Assembly: GCF_004151485.1 (NCBI RefSeq) | Contig: NZ_SBFF01000004.1 | Coordinates: 1-64,000, forward strand | Reading direction: 5' to 3' | Source of the DNA: Sphingosinicella sp. CPCC 101087 | GTDB taxonomy: Bacteria; Pseudomonadota; Alphaproteobacteria; Sphingomonadales; Sphingomonadaceae | Length of the DNA stretch: 64,000 nt | In this document: positions 36,695 through 46,626 of the stretch, piece by piece | How positions within the stretch are numbered: position 1 is the stretch's first letter | Layout: each line of letters begins with the position of its first letter | Made by a program: the position numbers and the translations under genes | Notes under the pieces: generated by a model | What the model was told of the DNA's origin: nothing | Databases searched by the model: none | The model's input: the letters and a program-made list of their open reading frames with translations, nothing else

Positions 36695-37537
36695 ATGAGC
36701 GAAGGCGCGGACGTCGTCACCTGTCGGGTCGCGGAGCGGATCGCCTGGGTCAGCTTCAATCGGCCCGAGAAGCGCAACGCGATGAGCCCACAGCTCAACC
36801 GGCGAATGATGGACGCGCTCGAGGCGCTCGAATTTCGCGACGATGTCGGCGTGCTCGTGCTCAAGGGCGAAGGCGAGGCCTGGTCGGCGGGCATGGATCT
36901 CAAGGAATATTTCCGCGAGACCGAAGCCGAAGGCCTGGGGGCCATCCGCCGCTCGCAACGCGAATCCTACGGCTGGTTCCGGCGGCTTCGCTGGTACGAG
37001 AAGCCGACCATAGCGATGGTCAACGGCTGGTGTTTCGGCGGCGGGTTCGGGCCGCTCTTCGCCTGCGACCTCGCCATCGCCGCCGACGAGGCGAAATTCG
37101 GCCTGTCCGAGATCAATTGGGGCATTCTCCCGGGCGGCGGCGTCACCAAGGCGGTGGTCGATCTCCTGTCGATGCGGGACGCCATGTATCTCGCGCTCAC
37201 CGGCACTCTGATCGACGGCAGGACTGCGGCGGCCTGGAAACTGGTCAACGAGAGCGTGCCGCTCCACCGGCTCGAATCGCGGGTGACCGAGCTCGCCCGG
37301 GTGCTGCTCGAGAAGAATCCGGTCACGGTCAAAACCGCCAAGGACGCCGTCCGGCGGGTCAAGGACATGACCTACGACAATGCCGAGGATTATCTGGTGC
37401 GCGCGCAGGAAGCGGCCAATTTCCTCGACGGAACCGAGGGCCGGAAGGAAGGCGTCCGCCAGTTCATCGACGAGAAGAGCTACAAGCCGGGACTGGCGGC
37501 CTACGACCCTGGAAAGCGAAATGGGGAGAAGAACTGA
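36695..37537 (+). CDS. ferB: Feruloyl/p-hydroxycinnamoyl-CoA hydratase-lyase
   Basis: A 280-residue crotonase-fold enzyme that hydrates feruloyl- or coumaroyl-CoA and splits the product to vanillin or 4-hydroxybenzaldehyde plus acetyl-CoA. Near-diagnostic segments: RPEKRNAMSPQLNR, GEAWSAGMDLKEYFRE (oxyanion hole), TIAMVNGWCFGGGFGPL, FGLSEINWGI (catalytic Glu) and the terminal KSYKPGLAAYDPGK, all shared with the Pseudomonas hydroxycinnamoyl-CoA hydratase-lyase. ATG at 36695 follows GGAGAGGG. It is followed by the GMC oxidoreductase 23 bases downstream in an operon. Vanillin would then need one of the aldehyde dehydrogenases. Confidence 0.93.
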   Translation: MSEGADVVTCRVAERIAWVSFNRPEKRNAMSPQLNRRMMDALEALEFRDDVGVLVLKGEGEAWSAGMDLKEYFRETEAEGLGAIRRSQRESYGWFRRLRWYEKPTIAMVNGWCFGGGFGPLFACDLAIAADEAKFGLSEINWGILPGGGVTKAVVDLLSMRDAMYLALTGTLIDGRTAAAWKLVNESVPLHRLESRVTELARVLLEKNPVTVKTAKDAVRRVKDMTYDNAEDYLVRAQEAANFLDGTEGRKEGVRQFIDEKSYKPGLAAYDPGKRNGEKN

Positions 37538-37560
37538 TCCCCAGGGGACGGAGAGGATGA

Positions 37561-39222
37561 ATGAGCCAGGAGATTGAAGCCGACTATATTGTCGTGGGCG
37601 CCGGCAGCGCGGGCTGCGTCCTCGCCAACCGGCTCTCGGCCGATCCGGCCAACCATGTGCTGCTGCTCGAAGCCGGCGGCGACGACCGGCCGCTGCACAA
37701 TCTCAAGCAATTCTGGTCGAACCTGCTGATCCACACGCCGATCGGCTTCGGCAGGACGCTGAACGATCCCAAGGTCAACTGGATCTACGAGACCGAGCCC
37801 GATCCGGGCACCGGCGGGCGTCCGCACAAATGGCCGAAGGGCAAGGTGCTCGGCGGCTCCTCCTCGATCAACGGCATGCTCTACGTGCGGGGGCAGGCGG
37901 CGGACTATGACGGCTGGGCGCAGATGGGCTGCACCGGCTGGTCCTATGACGACGTGCTCCCCTATTTCCGGCGCGCGCAGAATCAGGAGCGCGGCGAGTG
38001 CGGCATCCACGGCGTCGGCGGCCCGCTCAACACCTGCGATTTCCCCGAGCAGAACGAGGTCAGCCAGGCGCTGCTCGACGCCTGCGTCGAGGCGGGCATC
38101 CCCTATGTGCCGGACGTCAATTCCGGCGACCAGGAAGGGGTGACCTGGTTCCAGCTCACCCAGCGCGGCGGCAAGCGCTGCTCGACCGCGGTCGGCTATC
38201 TCCACCCGGTCGAGGGGCGGGCGAATCTGCGCGTCGAGACCGAGGCGCAAACGACCCGGATCCTGTTCGAGGGCAAACGCGCGATCGGGATCGAATATGT
38301 CCAGGGCGGCGAGACCAGGGTCGCACGCGCCAATGCCGAGGTGATCCTCGCCGCCGGCGCGGTCGCCTCGCCGCAGCTCCTAGAAGTGTCGGGAATCGGC
38401 GGCGGGCCGGTCCTCCAGGCGATCGGCATCCCGGTCCTGCACGAGGTGCCGGGCGTCGGGGAGAATCTGCAGGACCATTATATGATCGGCTGCCAGTGGC
38501 AGGTGAAGCCCGAATATAAGACGGTCAACGAGCTGTCCCACGGACTCAACCTGGCGCGCGAGATCGTCAAATATGCGTTCGGCAGGAAAGGACTGCTCAC
38601 CTATGCGGTCGCCCATGTCGTCGCGTTCACCCGGACCCGCGAAGGGCTCGAGCATCCCGACGTGCAGTTTCACCTGATGGCGGCCAGCATGGACCTGGAG
38701 GCGCTGGCGCGGACCCAGTCGCTGGTGCTCGAGAGAAGTCCGGGCGTCACCTGCACGCCCTGCCAGCTCAGGCCCGAATCCCGGGGCTCGATCCACGCGA
38801 AATCGGCCGATGCGCGCGTTTATCCGACGATCGTTCCCAACTATCTCGCCGACCCGCTCGACCAGGAATGCGCGATCGCACAGCTGAAGCTCGCGCGGCG
38901 GATCATCAACCAGCCGGCCATCGCGAAATATCTGGCCAGCACGGCCGACCATTTCGGCGACACGGACGAGTCGATGCTGGCTTATGCGCGCATGGCCGGC
39001 GGAACGCTCTACCACGCCGTCGGCACGTGCCGGATGGGCAGCGATCCGGCCGCGGTGGTGGATCCGGAACTGCGGGTGAAGGGGGTCGACGGGCTGCGCG
39101 TCGTCGACGCCTCGATCATGCCGAAGATCAGCTCGGGCAACACCAACGCGCCGACGATCATGATCGCCGAGAAGGCTTCGGACATGATCCTGGGCCGATC
39201 GTCGCTCAGGCAGGCGGCCTGA
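37561..39222 (+). CDS. GMC-family FAD oxidoreductase
   Basis: A 553-residue flavoprotein of the choline dehydrogenase/alcohol dehydrogenase type. FAD motif [16 protein letters not shown] near residue 11, GMC signature 1 [17 protein letters not shown] near 97, signature 2 [17 protein letters not shown] near 262, and active-site His in [13 protein letters not shown] near 485 with a second in SSGNTNAPT. Ribosome site GGAGAGG. Co-directional with ferB. In SYK-6 a GMC enzyme (HpvZ) is reported to oxidise beta-hydroxypropiovanillone, the product of ether cleavage; given the GSTs nearby, a similar role is plausible. Confidence 0.85.
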   Translation: MSQEIEADYIVVGAGSAGCVLANRLSADPANHVLLLEAGGDDRPLHNLKQFWSNLLIHTPIGFGRTLNDPKVNWIYETEPDPGTGGRPHKWPKGKVLGGSSSINGMLYVRGQAADYDGWAQMGCTGWSYDDVLPYFRRAQNQERGECGIHGVGGPLNTCDFPEQNEVSQALLDACVEAGIPYVPDVNSGDQEGVTWFQLTQRGGKRCSTAVGYLHPVEGRANLRVETEAQTTRILFEGKRAIGIEYVQGGETRVARANAEVILAAGAVASPQLLEVSGIGGGPVLQAIGIPVLHEVPGVGENLQDHYMIGCQWQVKPEYKTVNELSHGLNLAREIVKYAFGRKGLLTYAVAHVVAFTRTREGLEHPDVQFHLMAASMDLEALARTQSLVLERSPGVTCTPCQLRPESRGSIHAKSADARVYPTIVPNYLADPLDQECAIAQLKLARRIINQPAIAKYLASTADHFGDTDESMLAYARMAGGTLYHAVGTCRMGSDPAAVVDPELRVKGVDGLRVVDASIMPKISSGNTNAPTIMIAEKASDMILGRSSLRQAA

Positions 39223-39234
39223 GCGCCGGGCGGG

Positions 39235-40506
39235 CTAGCCGCTTCCCGTCAAGCCGAGATGATCGTCGTCGACCGGTCGGCCGGCATAGGCCATCCGGAC
39301 GGCGGCGAAGGCGAGGAGGAGGCAGAAGGTCATGACGGCGATGAGCGGCCGATCGCTGCCGTCGGCGAGCGCGCTGACGGCCGCGCTCGCAAGACCGCCC
39401 GCGGCATAGGCGGCCGTTCCCATCAGCGCGGACGCCGTTCCGGCGAGGCTGCCGTGCCGGTGGAGCGCAGTCACGGTCGCTGCGGGCATCATGATGCCGG
39501 TACCGACGAACATCAGGATCACCGCCGCAAGGAGCGGCACCGGTCCGCCCTGGCCGGCCGTGGTCGCCGTGAGCAATGCGAGTAGAGCAGCGGCATTGGC
39601 GGCCGCACCCCAGATGAGCAGGCGCCGCGCCCCGAACCGGTTCATCGCCATGGGCGCGAATTGGGCGGCGCCGGCCCAGAAGGCGGCGCTGGCCCCGAAC
39701 AGCAGGCCATATTGCCAGCCTTCGAGCCCATAGAGACTCATGAACACGAAAGGCGAGCCGCCCAGATAGGCGAAGAAGGCGGCCTGGGAGAGAGCCAGCA
39801 TCAGGACGAGGCCGAGAAAATGGCGGTCGCCCAGCAGCAGGCCGTAACCGAGCAGGATTCCGCGCGCGCCGCCTTGGCCCCGCCGGTGGGGCGGCCGCGT
39901 CTCCGGGAGGAGGGTGGCAAGCATCAGGATGCCGAGGGCGCCGGTCGTTGCCATGAACCAGAAGATGTAGCGCCACGAGAAGGCCGCGGTGAGGGCGCTG
40001 CCGGCCAGCGGCGCCAGCAACGGCGCGATCGACGTGACCAGCAGCATGAGCGCCATGATCCGCGCTGCCTCCGGACCGGTATGGAGATCGCGCACAATGG
40101 CGCGCGGGATGGCCATGGCGGCGCAGGCGCCCAGCCCCTGGACGAACCGCCAGGCGACAAGCGCCTCGAGCGTCGGAGCGAAGGCGACCGCGATCGAGGA
40201 GAGCACGAACAGCCCGAGTCCGAAATAGAGCGGCGGCTTGCGGCCGTAGCGGTCGGACAGCGGGCCGTAGATATTCTGCCCGACAGCCAGGGCGGCGAGC
40301 AGGCTCGTGAGGCTGAGCTGGATCGCGGCGGGATCGGTGCCGAGGTCGGCTGCCATTTCGGGAAATGCCGGCACGTACATGTTGAGCGCCAGCGGGCTCG
40401 ACAGCGAGACCAGCCCGAGCACGAGCACCTGCCGCCCGAGCACGCGCCGCGACGCCGCGGCGGAAATGGCGTCCGCCGCCTCCTTCATGCCGTCCGTCTG
40501 CGCCAT
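39235..40506 (-). CDS. Bcr/CflA-family multidrug MFS exporter
   Basis: A 423-residue, 12-helix inner-membrane drug:proton antiporter. Bcr/CflA hallmarks are [16 protein letters not shown] in helix 1, the loop [16 protein letters not shown], and RAIVRDLH after helix 4. It ends 12 bases from the convergent GMC gene. Start uncertain: ATG 40506 ([10 protein letters not shown]), a TTG at 40542 and an ATG at 40488 are all in frame and none has a strong ribosome site. May export toxic aromatics or be unrelated to the lignin block. Confidence 0.84.
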   Translation of the reverse strand: MAQTDGMKEAADAISAAASRRVLGRQVLVLGLVSLSSPLALNMYVPAFPEMAADLGTDPAAIQLSLTSLLAALAVGQNIYGPLSDRYGRKPPLYFGLGLFVLSSIAVAFAPTLEALVAWRFVQGLGACAAMAIPRAIVRDLHTGPEAARIMALMLLVTSIAPLLAPLAGSALTAAFSWRYIFWFMATTGALGILMLATLLPETRPPHRRGQGGARGILLGYGLLLGDRHFLGLVLMLALSQAAFFAYLGGSPFVFMSLYGLEGWQYGLLFGASAAFWAGAAQFAPMAMNRFGARRLLIWGAAANAAALLALLTATTAGQGGPVPLLAAVILMFVGTGIMMPAATVTALHRHGSLAGTASALMGTAAYAAGGLASAAVSALADGSDRPLIAVMTFCLLLAFAAVRMAYAGRPVDDDHLGLTGSG

Positions 40507-40561
40507 CGGCGCCGCTTTGGGTGATGGGCAACACCGAGGCAAGACCTGCTAACCGGATCCG

Positions 40562-41452
40562 CTAGGCGAGTGCCTCCTCCGCCTTCAGCCGGGCATTGAA
40601 CCAGCGGATCAGGATCGTGCCGTTGATCAGCATGACGACGCCGTAGATGTTCTGCGACACGGCGAGCGGCAGGCTGCCGAGCACGGTCAGGGTGAGGAAG
40701 ATCGCCAGCGAGGCATTCTGGACGCCCACCTCGATGGCGATGGTCATAGAATCCCGCCGGCTGGCGCCGATCGCGCGTCCGAGCAGCAGTCCGGCAATCG
40801 TCGCGACCACGTTGAGGGTCCAGAGGGCAGGGCCGGCGCCGACCAGTTGCGCGAGCACCAGATCGAGGCTGATCGCGACCGAGAAAGCGATCACGCCGAC
40901 CATCACGATGAAGGAGGTCGGCCGAAGCCAGCGCTCCATCCGCGCCGCGAAGCCCGATGCGTAGCGTCGGACCACCATCCCGATCGAGACCGGAAGCACG
41001 GTGAGCAGGAAGAGCTGCGCGATGGTCTGGGGGACCGAGATGGTGGGAACGTCTCCGCCGCGCCCAAGAAAGAAAGGCAGCGCCCAGCTGAGCAGAAAGG
41101 GAATGCTGAACACGGTGACCAGGCTCGAAATGGCGGTGAGCACGACCGCCAAGGCGACATTTCCCCGGCCGACGAAGGTGAGCGCATTCGAGGTGGTTCC
41201 GGCCGGACAGATGGAGATGATGAACAGCCCGAGCGCGAGCTCCGGCGGGAGCTGGAAGAGGAAACCGATGGCGAGGCCGAGGACGGGGAGGAGCAGCAGC
41301 TGCCCGCCGAGGCCGGCGAAGACCTGCCGACCGCCGCGCAGGACCAATGCGAAATCCTGCAGCGCGAGGGTCAGGCCCATGCTGAACATGATCAGCATCA
41401 GCCCGCCCGGCACGAACTTCGTCTGCACGAAGGCAATTATTTCCGGCGACAT
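40562..41452 (-). CDS. Bile acid:sodium symporter (BASS) family protein
   Basis: A 296-residue membrane protein with about nine to ten hydrophobic segments. Family features: MLIMFSMGLTLALQDF in helix 1, SICPAGTTSNALTFVGRGNVAL in the crossover region of the first repeat and EVGVQNASLAIFLTL in the second. Despite the name, bacterial members move varied organic anions. The reading frame is open upstream to 42181 but the ATG at 41452 matches the family start. No link to neighbours other than adjacency (56 bases) to the MFS exporter on the same strand. Confidence 0.86.
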   Translation of the reverse strand: MSPEIIAFVQTKFVPGGLMLIMFSMGLTLALQDFALVLRGGRQVFAGLGGQLLLLPVLGLAIGFLFQLPPELALGLFIISICPAGTTSNALTFVGRGNVALAVVLTAISSLVTVFSIPFLLSWALPFFLGRGGDVPTISVPQTIAQLFLLTVLPVSIGMVVRRYASGFAARMERWLRPTSFIVMVGVIAFSVAISLDLVLAQLVGAGPALWTLNVVATIAGLLLGRAIGASRRDSMTIAIEVGVQNASLAIFLTLTVLGSLPLAVSQNIYGVVMLINGTILIRWFNARLKAEEALA

Positions 41453-41616
41453 GCAACTCCCCTCGACTCGGCGAACCCGGCCATGGACCCGGATCTCGCG
41501 TGCTGATCGGATGGCCCCGCCAAGCTGCCCGCCATCGCCCCCGCGGCGGTAGCATCCGGGGCGCCGGCGACAAACCGGGTTTCGCGCGCCCCGCCAAGGC
41601 CGTAGCGATCCAGACC

Positions 41617-42372
41617 ATGCCCGACCTTCCCGAACCCATGCCGGCCGCCACGCTCGTGCTGATGCGCGAGGCAAGCGTCGGCCCTCCCGAGCTGCTGATG
41701 ATGGAGCGGACCGGCCACATGGCGTTTGCCGCGGGCGCGCTGGTCTTTCCCGGCGGGCGCATCGATCCGGAGGACCATGACGCGGCGGGGCGGCTGCCCG
41801 GCTTCCCCGACGCCGCCGCGCGAATCGCCGCCGTGCGCGAAACGATCGAGGAGACCGGGATCGCCCCGGCGATCGTACCGGAGCCCGATCCCGCGCGCGT
41901 CCGGGCGCTTCGCGAAGGAATAAGGCGCGATCTTCCCCTCGATCGTCTCCTCGAGCAGCACGGACTGGCGCTGGAGCTCGGCGCACTGACGCCATTCGCG
42001 CGCTGGTGCCCGAATTTTCGCGAGACGCGCCGGTTCGACACCTATTTCTACCTGGCCGCGGCGCCGGCCGGCGCGCCCGAACCGAGCGCGAGCGCGCAGG
42101 AGGCGGTTCGGGTCTTCTGGGCAAGCGCGGCCGACATATTGCGGGAAATCGAAGCCGGGGCGGCGCATGCCATTTTCCCAACCCGGCGCAACCTCGAGCG
42201 GCTCGCCCGCTTCGGCTCGATCGACGAGGCGCGGGCCGACGCGGTGCGCCACCCCGTTCGTACGATCATCCCCTGGGTCGAGGAGCGGCACGGCCGGCCG
42301 CACGTCTGCATCCCCGAGGATGCGGGCTATCCCATCACCGCCGAGCCATTGGAGACGGCGAGGCGGAGCTAG
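41617..42372 (+). CDS. NUDIX hydrolase, NUDT19-like
   Basis: A 251-residue NUDIX-fold hydrolase. The NUDIX box is interrupted: FPGGRIDPEDHD near residue 44 is separated by an insert from AVRETIEETGI near 70, the arrangement of the NUDT19/RP2 group, some of which hydrolyse CoA derivatives. The ATG at 41617 (MPDLPEPMPAATLVLMRE) has no strong ribosome site; an ATG six codons further is possible. CoA-diphosphatase activity would fit a genome region rich in CoA esters but this is speculation. Convergent/divergent neighbours are unrelated. Confidence 0.82.
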   Translation: MPDLPEPMPAATLVLMREASVGPPELLMMERTGHMAFAAGALVFPGGRIDPEDHDAAGRLPGFPDAAARIAAVRETIEETGIAPAIVPEPDPARVRALREGIRRDLPLDRLLEQHGLALELGALTPFARWCPNFRETRRFDTYFYLAAAPAGAPEPSASAQEAVRVFWASAADILREIEAGAAHAIFPTRRNLERLARFGSIDEARADAVRHPVRTIIPWVEERHGRPHVCIPEDAGYPITAEPLETARRS

Positions 42373-42405
42373 GAGCCGTTTCGCCGCAATCAGCGTTGCG
42401 GCACC

Positions 42406-43137
42406 ATGCGGCGATTCCGGCGGACCCTTTTCTATCTCCTCCTGACCGGCTTCCTCCTGCTCGGCGGCCTGCTCCTCTACGGCTATGCCCGCTCTCATCC
42501 CGAGGACCTGCCATGGACTCCGCTCGACCTGAGCCAGCCGGTCGGTAGCTTCACCGGCCGCAAGCTCGTCGGTCTCGTCGACGAGGGCGAACGCTGCCAA
42601 GCCTTGCTCGATCGCGCCGGAATCAACTTCCTCGCGCTGCCCGAGCGGCGCGGCGGCGCGCAATGCGGCTACAGCCACGCGGTTCGCTTCACCGGGGGCG
42701 GCGCGCAGCAGATCGACTATCATCCGGTCGGCCTGGGGACCAACTGCGCCGTCGCCGCCGCGCTCGCTTTGTGGGAATGGCACGTCGTCCAGCCCGCGGC
42801 GGCTGAGCATTTCGGACGCCCGGTCGAGACGATCGAGCATTTCGGAAGCTATAGCTGCCGCCGGCTCTACGGCCGCGACGAAGGGGACTGGAGCGAGCAT
42901 GCGACCGCCAATGCGATCGACGTCGCCGGATTCACCCTGACGGACGGCACCCGGATCAGGGTCGCTGCGCACTGGGACGAAGGCGGGGCGCGCGGCGCGT
43001 TCCTGCGCGAAGTTCGCGGCGGCGCCTGCGACCTGTTCGCCACCGTCCTGTCGCCCGACTATAACCAGGCCCATCACGATCATCTGCATCTCGACCAGGC
43101 CGATCGCGGCCGGCTCGGCTGGCGGGCGTGCCGGTAA
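42406..43137 (+). CDS. Extensin-family protein, membrane-anchored
   Basis: A 243-residue protein of the bacterial extensin-like (Extensin_2) family. Residues 7-27 form a membrane anchor (LFYLLLTGFLLLGGLLLYGY), the rest is periplasmic. Conserved core: CGYSHAVRF, paired Cys in GTNCAVAAAL and YSCRRLYGR, HATANAIDVAGF and the C-terminal HHDHLHLD. Histidine and aspartate in the last motifs recall LAS/DD-peptidase-type metal sites, so cell-wall work has been proposed for such proteins. Starts 33 bases after the NUDIX gene on the same strand. Confidence 0.87.
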   Translation: MRRFRRTLFYLLLTGFLLLGGLLLYGYARSHPEDLPWTPLDLSQPVGSFTGRKLVGLVDEGERCQALLDRAGINFLALPERRGGAQCGYSHAVRFTGGGAQQIDYHPVGLGTNCAVAAALALWEWHVVQPAAAEHFGRPVETIEHFGSYSCRRLYGRDEGDWSEHATANAIDVAGFTLTDGTRIRVAAHWDEGGARGAFLREVRGGACDLFATVLSPDYNQAHHDHLHLDQADRGRLGWRACR

Positions 43138-43401
43138 TTGCCTCGCCGTTTCCCCTCGAGATCCGTGCGCGGGATCTGAACGAACCCGCGAGCCTGGCGC
43201 CGCGCTTCTCCGGCCCCTGTAAATCCGCGGCTTTCTTCCCTATGTGCAGCGCGAAGTTTCGAACTCGGCGCAGCATTGGCGGGCCGACGGTTCTCCCGAA
43301 ATTCCCACGTCGTCGGCATCGCCTGGCGCTGCGGAATCCGGGCGTGCCACGGGACGAGACGAGCGACCGCGGCACAAGGGTGTCGGGCATTGGGAGGCAG
43401 C

Positions 43402-45051
43402 GTGACCGAAGCATTTCTTGGCGAACCGGCGGCCGCCGGCGGCGAAGCCGGCCCGTCGGGGCGGGACAGCGCCCTGCAGGACCTCGCGGCGCTCGAACGG
43501 CGCACCTTCGCCATCATCTCCCACCCCGACGCCGGCAAGACGACGCTCACCGAAAAATTGCTCTATTCGGCGGGCGCTATCCGCGAAGCCGGCGAGGTGC
43601 GGGCGCGCGGCGATCGCCGCCGGGCGCGCTCGGACTGGATGGCGATCGAGCAGCAGCGCGGAATTTCGGTGACCAGCTCCGTGATGACCTTCGAGCGCGG
43701 CGGCATCTTGTTCAACCTGCTCGACACGCCGGGCCACCAGGATTTCTCGGAGGACACCTATCGGACGCTGACCGCTGTCGATTCGGCCATCATGGTGATC
43801 GACGCCGCGAAGGGCATCGAGGCGCAGACCCGCAAGCTGTTCGAGGTCTGCCGCCTCAGGAACATTCCCATCCTCACCTTCGTCAACAAGGTGGACCGCG
43901 AGGGCCTGAGCCCCTTCGCCCTGCTCGACGAAATCGCCGAGACGCTGCAGCTCGACGTCAGTCCGCAGAACTGGCCGACCGGAATGGGCGGACTGTTCCA
44001 CGGCCTCTATGATTTCGCCGCCGACCGGCTGCTCGCGCCGAACGGCGGCGAAGACGGAGCCGGCGAATGGATCGACTGCGACGGCCTCGACGATGCCAAG
44101 CTCGACGAATATCTTCCGGCCGACGCTGCGCAGTCGCTGCGGGACGAAGCGGGCCTGGCCCAGGCGGCTTATCCGGCGTTCGACCTTCAGGCCTTCCGCA
44201 ACGGCGACCTGACGCCGGTCTATTTCGGCAGCGCGTTGCGCCGCTTCGGTGTCGAGCAGCTTCTCGACGGCCTCGCCGATCATGCGCCGCCACCGCAAGC
44301 CCAGCCGGCCCGGCCGGAGCCGGTGCGTCCCGACGAGCCGCGGGTCACCGGCTTCATCTTCAAGGTCCAGGCCAATATGGACCCTAACCACCGCGATCGC
44401 GTCGCCTTCATGCGACTCTGCTCGGGAACGCTCAAGCGGGGCATGAAGCTCAACGTGCCGCGGCTCGGCAAGCCGATCGCCATCCACAATCCGATCAGCT
44501 TCTTCGCCCGCGACCGCGAGCTCGCCACCCTCGCCCGCCCCGGCGACATTATCGGCATCCCGAACCATGGCACGCTGCGGGTCGGCGACACGCTCACCGA
44601 GAAAGGTGACGTCGCCTTCACCGGCCTTCCCGATTTCGCGCCGGAGATTTTACGCCGCGTGCGGCTCGACGACCCGCTCAAGGTCAAGCAGATGCGGCGC
44701 GGCCTGGCTGACCTGGCCGAGGAAGGCGTGATCCGGCTGTTCAAGCCGGCGATCGGATCGCAATGGATCGTCGGCGTCGTCGGCGCGCTCCAGCTCGACG
44801 TGCTCGCCACCCGGATCGAGCAGGAATATGGCGTGAAGCTCGGCTTCGAGGCGAGCCCGTTCGAGGTCGCGCGCTGGCCGGTCGCCAGCGACGCGGCCGA
44901 TCTCAAGCGCCTGTCCGAGACCCATCGCGACCGGATGGCCGAGGATCAGGACCGCGCGCTCGTCCTCCTCATGCGCAATGACTGGGAACATGGCCGCTTC
45001 ACGAAGGAGTGGCCGGGCATCACCTTCGCGGCGATCCGCGAGCGGCACTGA
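43402..45051 (+). CDS. prfC: Peptide chain release factor 3
   Basis: RF3 is the GTPase that recycles RF1/RF2 from the ribosome after termination. The 549-residue protein has the P-loop SHPDAGKTTLTEKLL, switch I region RGISVTSSVM, DTPGHQDFSEDTYRTL and NKVDREG, then the RF3-specific C-terminal domains (FKVQANMDP, QWIVGVVGALQLDVLATRIEQEYG). Start is GTG at 43402: GGGAGG lies five bases upstream. The frame is open to an ATG at 43276 but that part is not RF3-like. The stop is four bases from the convergent MFS gene. Confidence 0.95.
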   Translation: MTEAFLGEPAAAGGEAGPSGRDSALQDLAALERRTFAIISHPDAGKTTLTEKLLYSAGAIREAGEVRARGDRRRARSDWMAIEQQRGISVTSSVMTFERGGILFNLLDTPGHQDFSEDTYRTLTAVDSAIMVIDAAKGIEAQTRKLFEVCRLRNIPILTFVNKVDREGLSPFALLDEIAETLQLDVSPQNWPTGMGGLFHGLYDFAADRLLAPNGGEDGAGEWIDCDGLDDAKLDEYLPADAAQSLRDEAGLAQAAYPAFDLQAFRNGDLTPVYFGSALRRFGVEQLLDGLADHAPPPQAQPARPEPVRPDEPRVTGFIFKVQANMDPNHRDRVAFMRLCSGTLKRGMKLNVPRLGKPIAIHNPISFFARDRELATLARPGDIIGIPNHGTLRVGDTLTEKGDVAFTGLPDFAPEILRRVRLDDPLKVKQMRRGLADLAEEGVIRLFKPAIGSQWIVGVVGALQLDVLATRIEQEYGVKLGFEASPFEVARWPVASDAADLKRLSETHRDRMAEDQDRALVLLMRNDWEHGRFTKEWPGITFAAIRERH

Positions 45052-45055
45052 TCGA

Positions 45056-46273
45056 TCATTCCGCCTCGGGCCGTCCCGGCATCGGCATGAGCAGGCCGAA
45101 CCCGGCGACGAGAAGCATCGCAGCGCCCGAGCCCGCCACGGCCGCCGCGATTCCGGCCGGCTCGGCGACATGTCCCCACAGCCAGCTCCCGAGCCCGATC
45201 CCGCCGAAGGTCACCGTGCTCACCGTCGCCGTGACCCGGCCGACGAGCGGCCGAGGCGCCCAGAGCTGGGCGGCGACGCTGAAGCCGGAAAGGGCCTGAA
45301 CCCAGCCGGCGCCGCCGATCACCAGGACCACGAAGCTGACCGCCAGGCCCGGCGCCGCGGCGACGATCAAGCATGCCGCGCCGTAGACGAGCGCCGCGAC
45401 GCGCACGAGCGTCTCGCCATTGAAACGGCGGCGCATCTCGTGGCTCACCGCGGCGCCGAGGACGGCGCCGAGGCCGAGCGCGCCGAGCAGCAGGCCGAAC
45501 TGCTCCGGTCCGCCGCCGGCAAGGTCTCGAGCGATCAGCGGCATCAACGCCCAGGCGGCGCTTCCGGCGACGGTGAAGGTCAGCGCCCTGGCGACGATCG
45601 CCCGAAGCGGCGCGCTGTCCCGGACGCAGCGCAGACCCTCGGCAAGCGCGGCCGACAACGAAGCGCGCACCGGCGGATCGGGGCGGGGCGGACGCCAGCC
45701 GAGCAGGACCCCGACCGAGACGAGGCAGGCGGCGAGATTGCACAGGAAGGCAGCGGGAGCTCCGGCGGCGGCGACGATCGCGCCGCCGGCCGCGGGACCA
45801 AGCGTCCGCGCGACGTTGAAGCCCAGGATGCTGAGGCTTGCCGCCCCGGCCAATTCGGCGCGCGGGACCACAGTGCCGATGCTCGCCTGCGAAGCCGGTG
45901 TCGCGAAGGCCGTCGCGACGCCGAGCGCGAAGGTCCCGCCGATCAGGATCCAGGGCGTCGCCAACCCTTCGAAGGCGAGCCAGGCGAGCAAGGCCGAGAC
46001 GGCCGCGGCGCTGCCATAGGCACCGAGCAGGAGGCGGCGGCGATCGATCAGATCAGCGAAGGCGCCGCCGACGAGCGACAGCAGCATCATCGGCAGCGCC
46101 ATGGCGGTCCAGATCAGGGCCACCCGGTCGGCGCGGCCGTCGATGGCCGTCATCAGCCATTGCGTCCCGACCGCCAGCACCATGTTGCCGAAATTGGCGG
46201 CGAGACTCGCAATCCAGAGGGCTCGGAACAGCCCATGGGTGAGCGGGGAGAGGGTCGAGCCGGGGGAGCGCAT
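45056..46273 (-). CDS. MFS transporter (MFS_3, enterobactin-exporter-like)
   Basis: A 405-residue membrane protein, 12 helices predicted. The family look is ALWIASLAANFGNMVLAVGTQWLMT in helix 1, ADLIDRRRLLLGAYG between helices 2 and 3, and ATPASQASIGTVVPRAEL after helix 4, as in EntS-like and proton-antiport exporters. The start is assigned at ATG 46273 (MRSPGSTLSPLTHGLFR); several upstream in-frame ATGs exist to 46402 but their translation is low-complexity. Substrate unknown. Confidence 0.82.
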   Translation of the reverse strand: MRSPGSTLSPLTHGLFRALWIASLAANFGNMVLAVGTQWLMTAIDGRADRVALIWTAMALPMMLLSLVGGAFADLIDRRRLLLGAYGSAAAVSALLAWLAFEGLATPWILIGGTFALGVATAFATPASQASIGTVVPRAELAGAASLSILGFNVARTLGPAAGGAIVAAAGAPAAFLCNLAACLVSVGVLLGWRPPRPDPPVRASLSAALAEGLRCVRDSAPLRAIVARALTFTVAGSAAWALMPLIARDLAGGGPEQFGLLLGALGLGAVLGAAVSHEMRRRFNGETLVRVAALVYGAACLIVAAAPGLAVSFVVLVIGGAGWVQALSGFSVAAQLWAPRPLVGRVTATVSTVTFGGIGLGSWLWGHVAEPAGIAAAVAGSGAAMLLVAGFGLLMPMPGRPEAE

Positions 46274-46626
46274 CGGTGAGCGGCTAGGCCTGCGCCGCGG
46301 CGCAGATTGGCCGATTGCCGCGCCGGCCGAACCGCTCATCCCGCAGGCCCGCACCCCCAACGGCGGAACGCGGCTCGCCGACATGGCGGCCGGATCGGCC
46401 ATTCAGCCGCCCGGCAACAGTCCCACCAAGATCCTTCGCCTGACGGCGTTCGACGCGATTCATGCGGCAGCTATAGAGACAAAGGCAGGGCGCGGCAGCG
46501 TGTCGTGGCCGGAAGCCTCGCGTCCGCCGGGCCGGAAGCGCTCCCGCATGAGTCCATCGCCTTCACACCTTTCGGGAACGCGCCTCCTCGTTCGCCGTTC
46601 GGAATCGCGGAACACAGGAGGAAGAG
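46274..46626. other. 353-base intergenic region, no gene seen
   Basis: Between divergent MFS and lipoprotein genes. A weak promoter-like TATAGA at 46472-46477 lies upstream of the lipoprotein; its -35 region (TTCGAC, 17 bases before) is poor. No convincing coding sequence or repeat. Confidence 0.35.
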
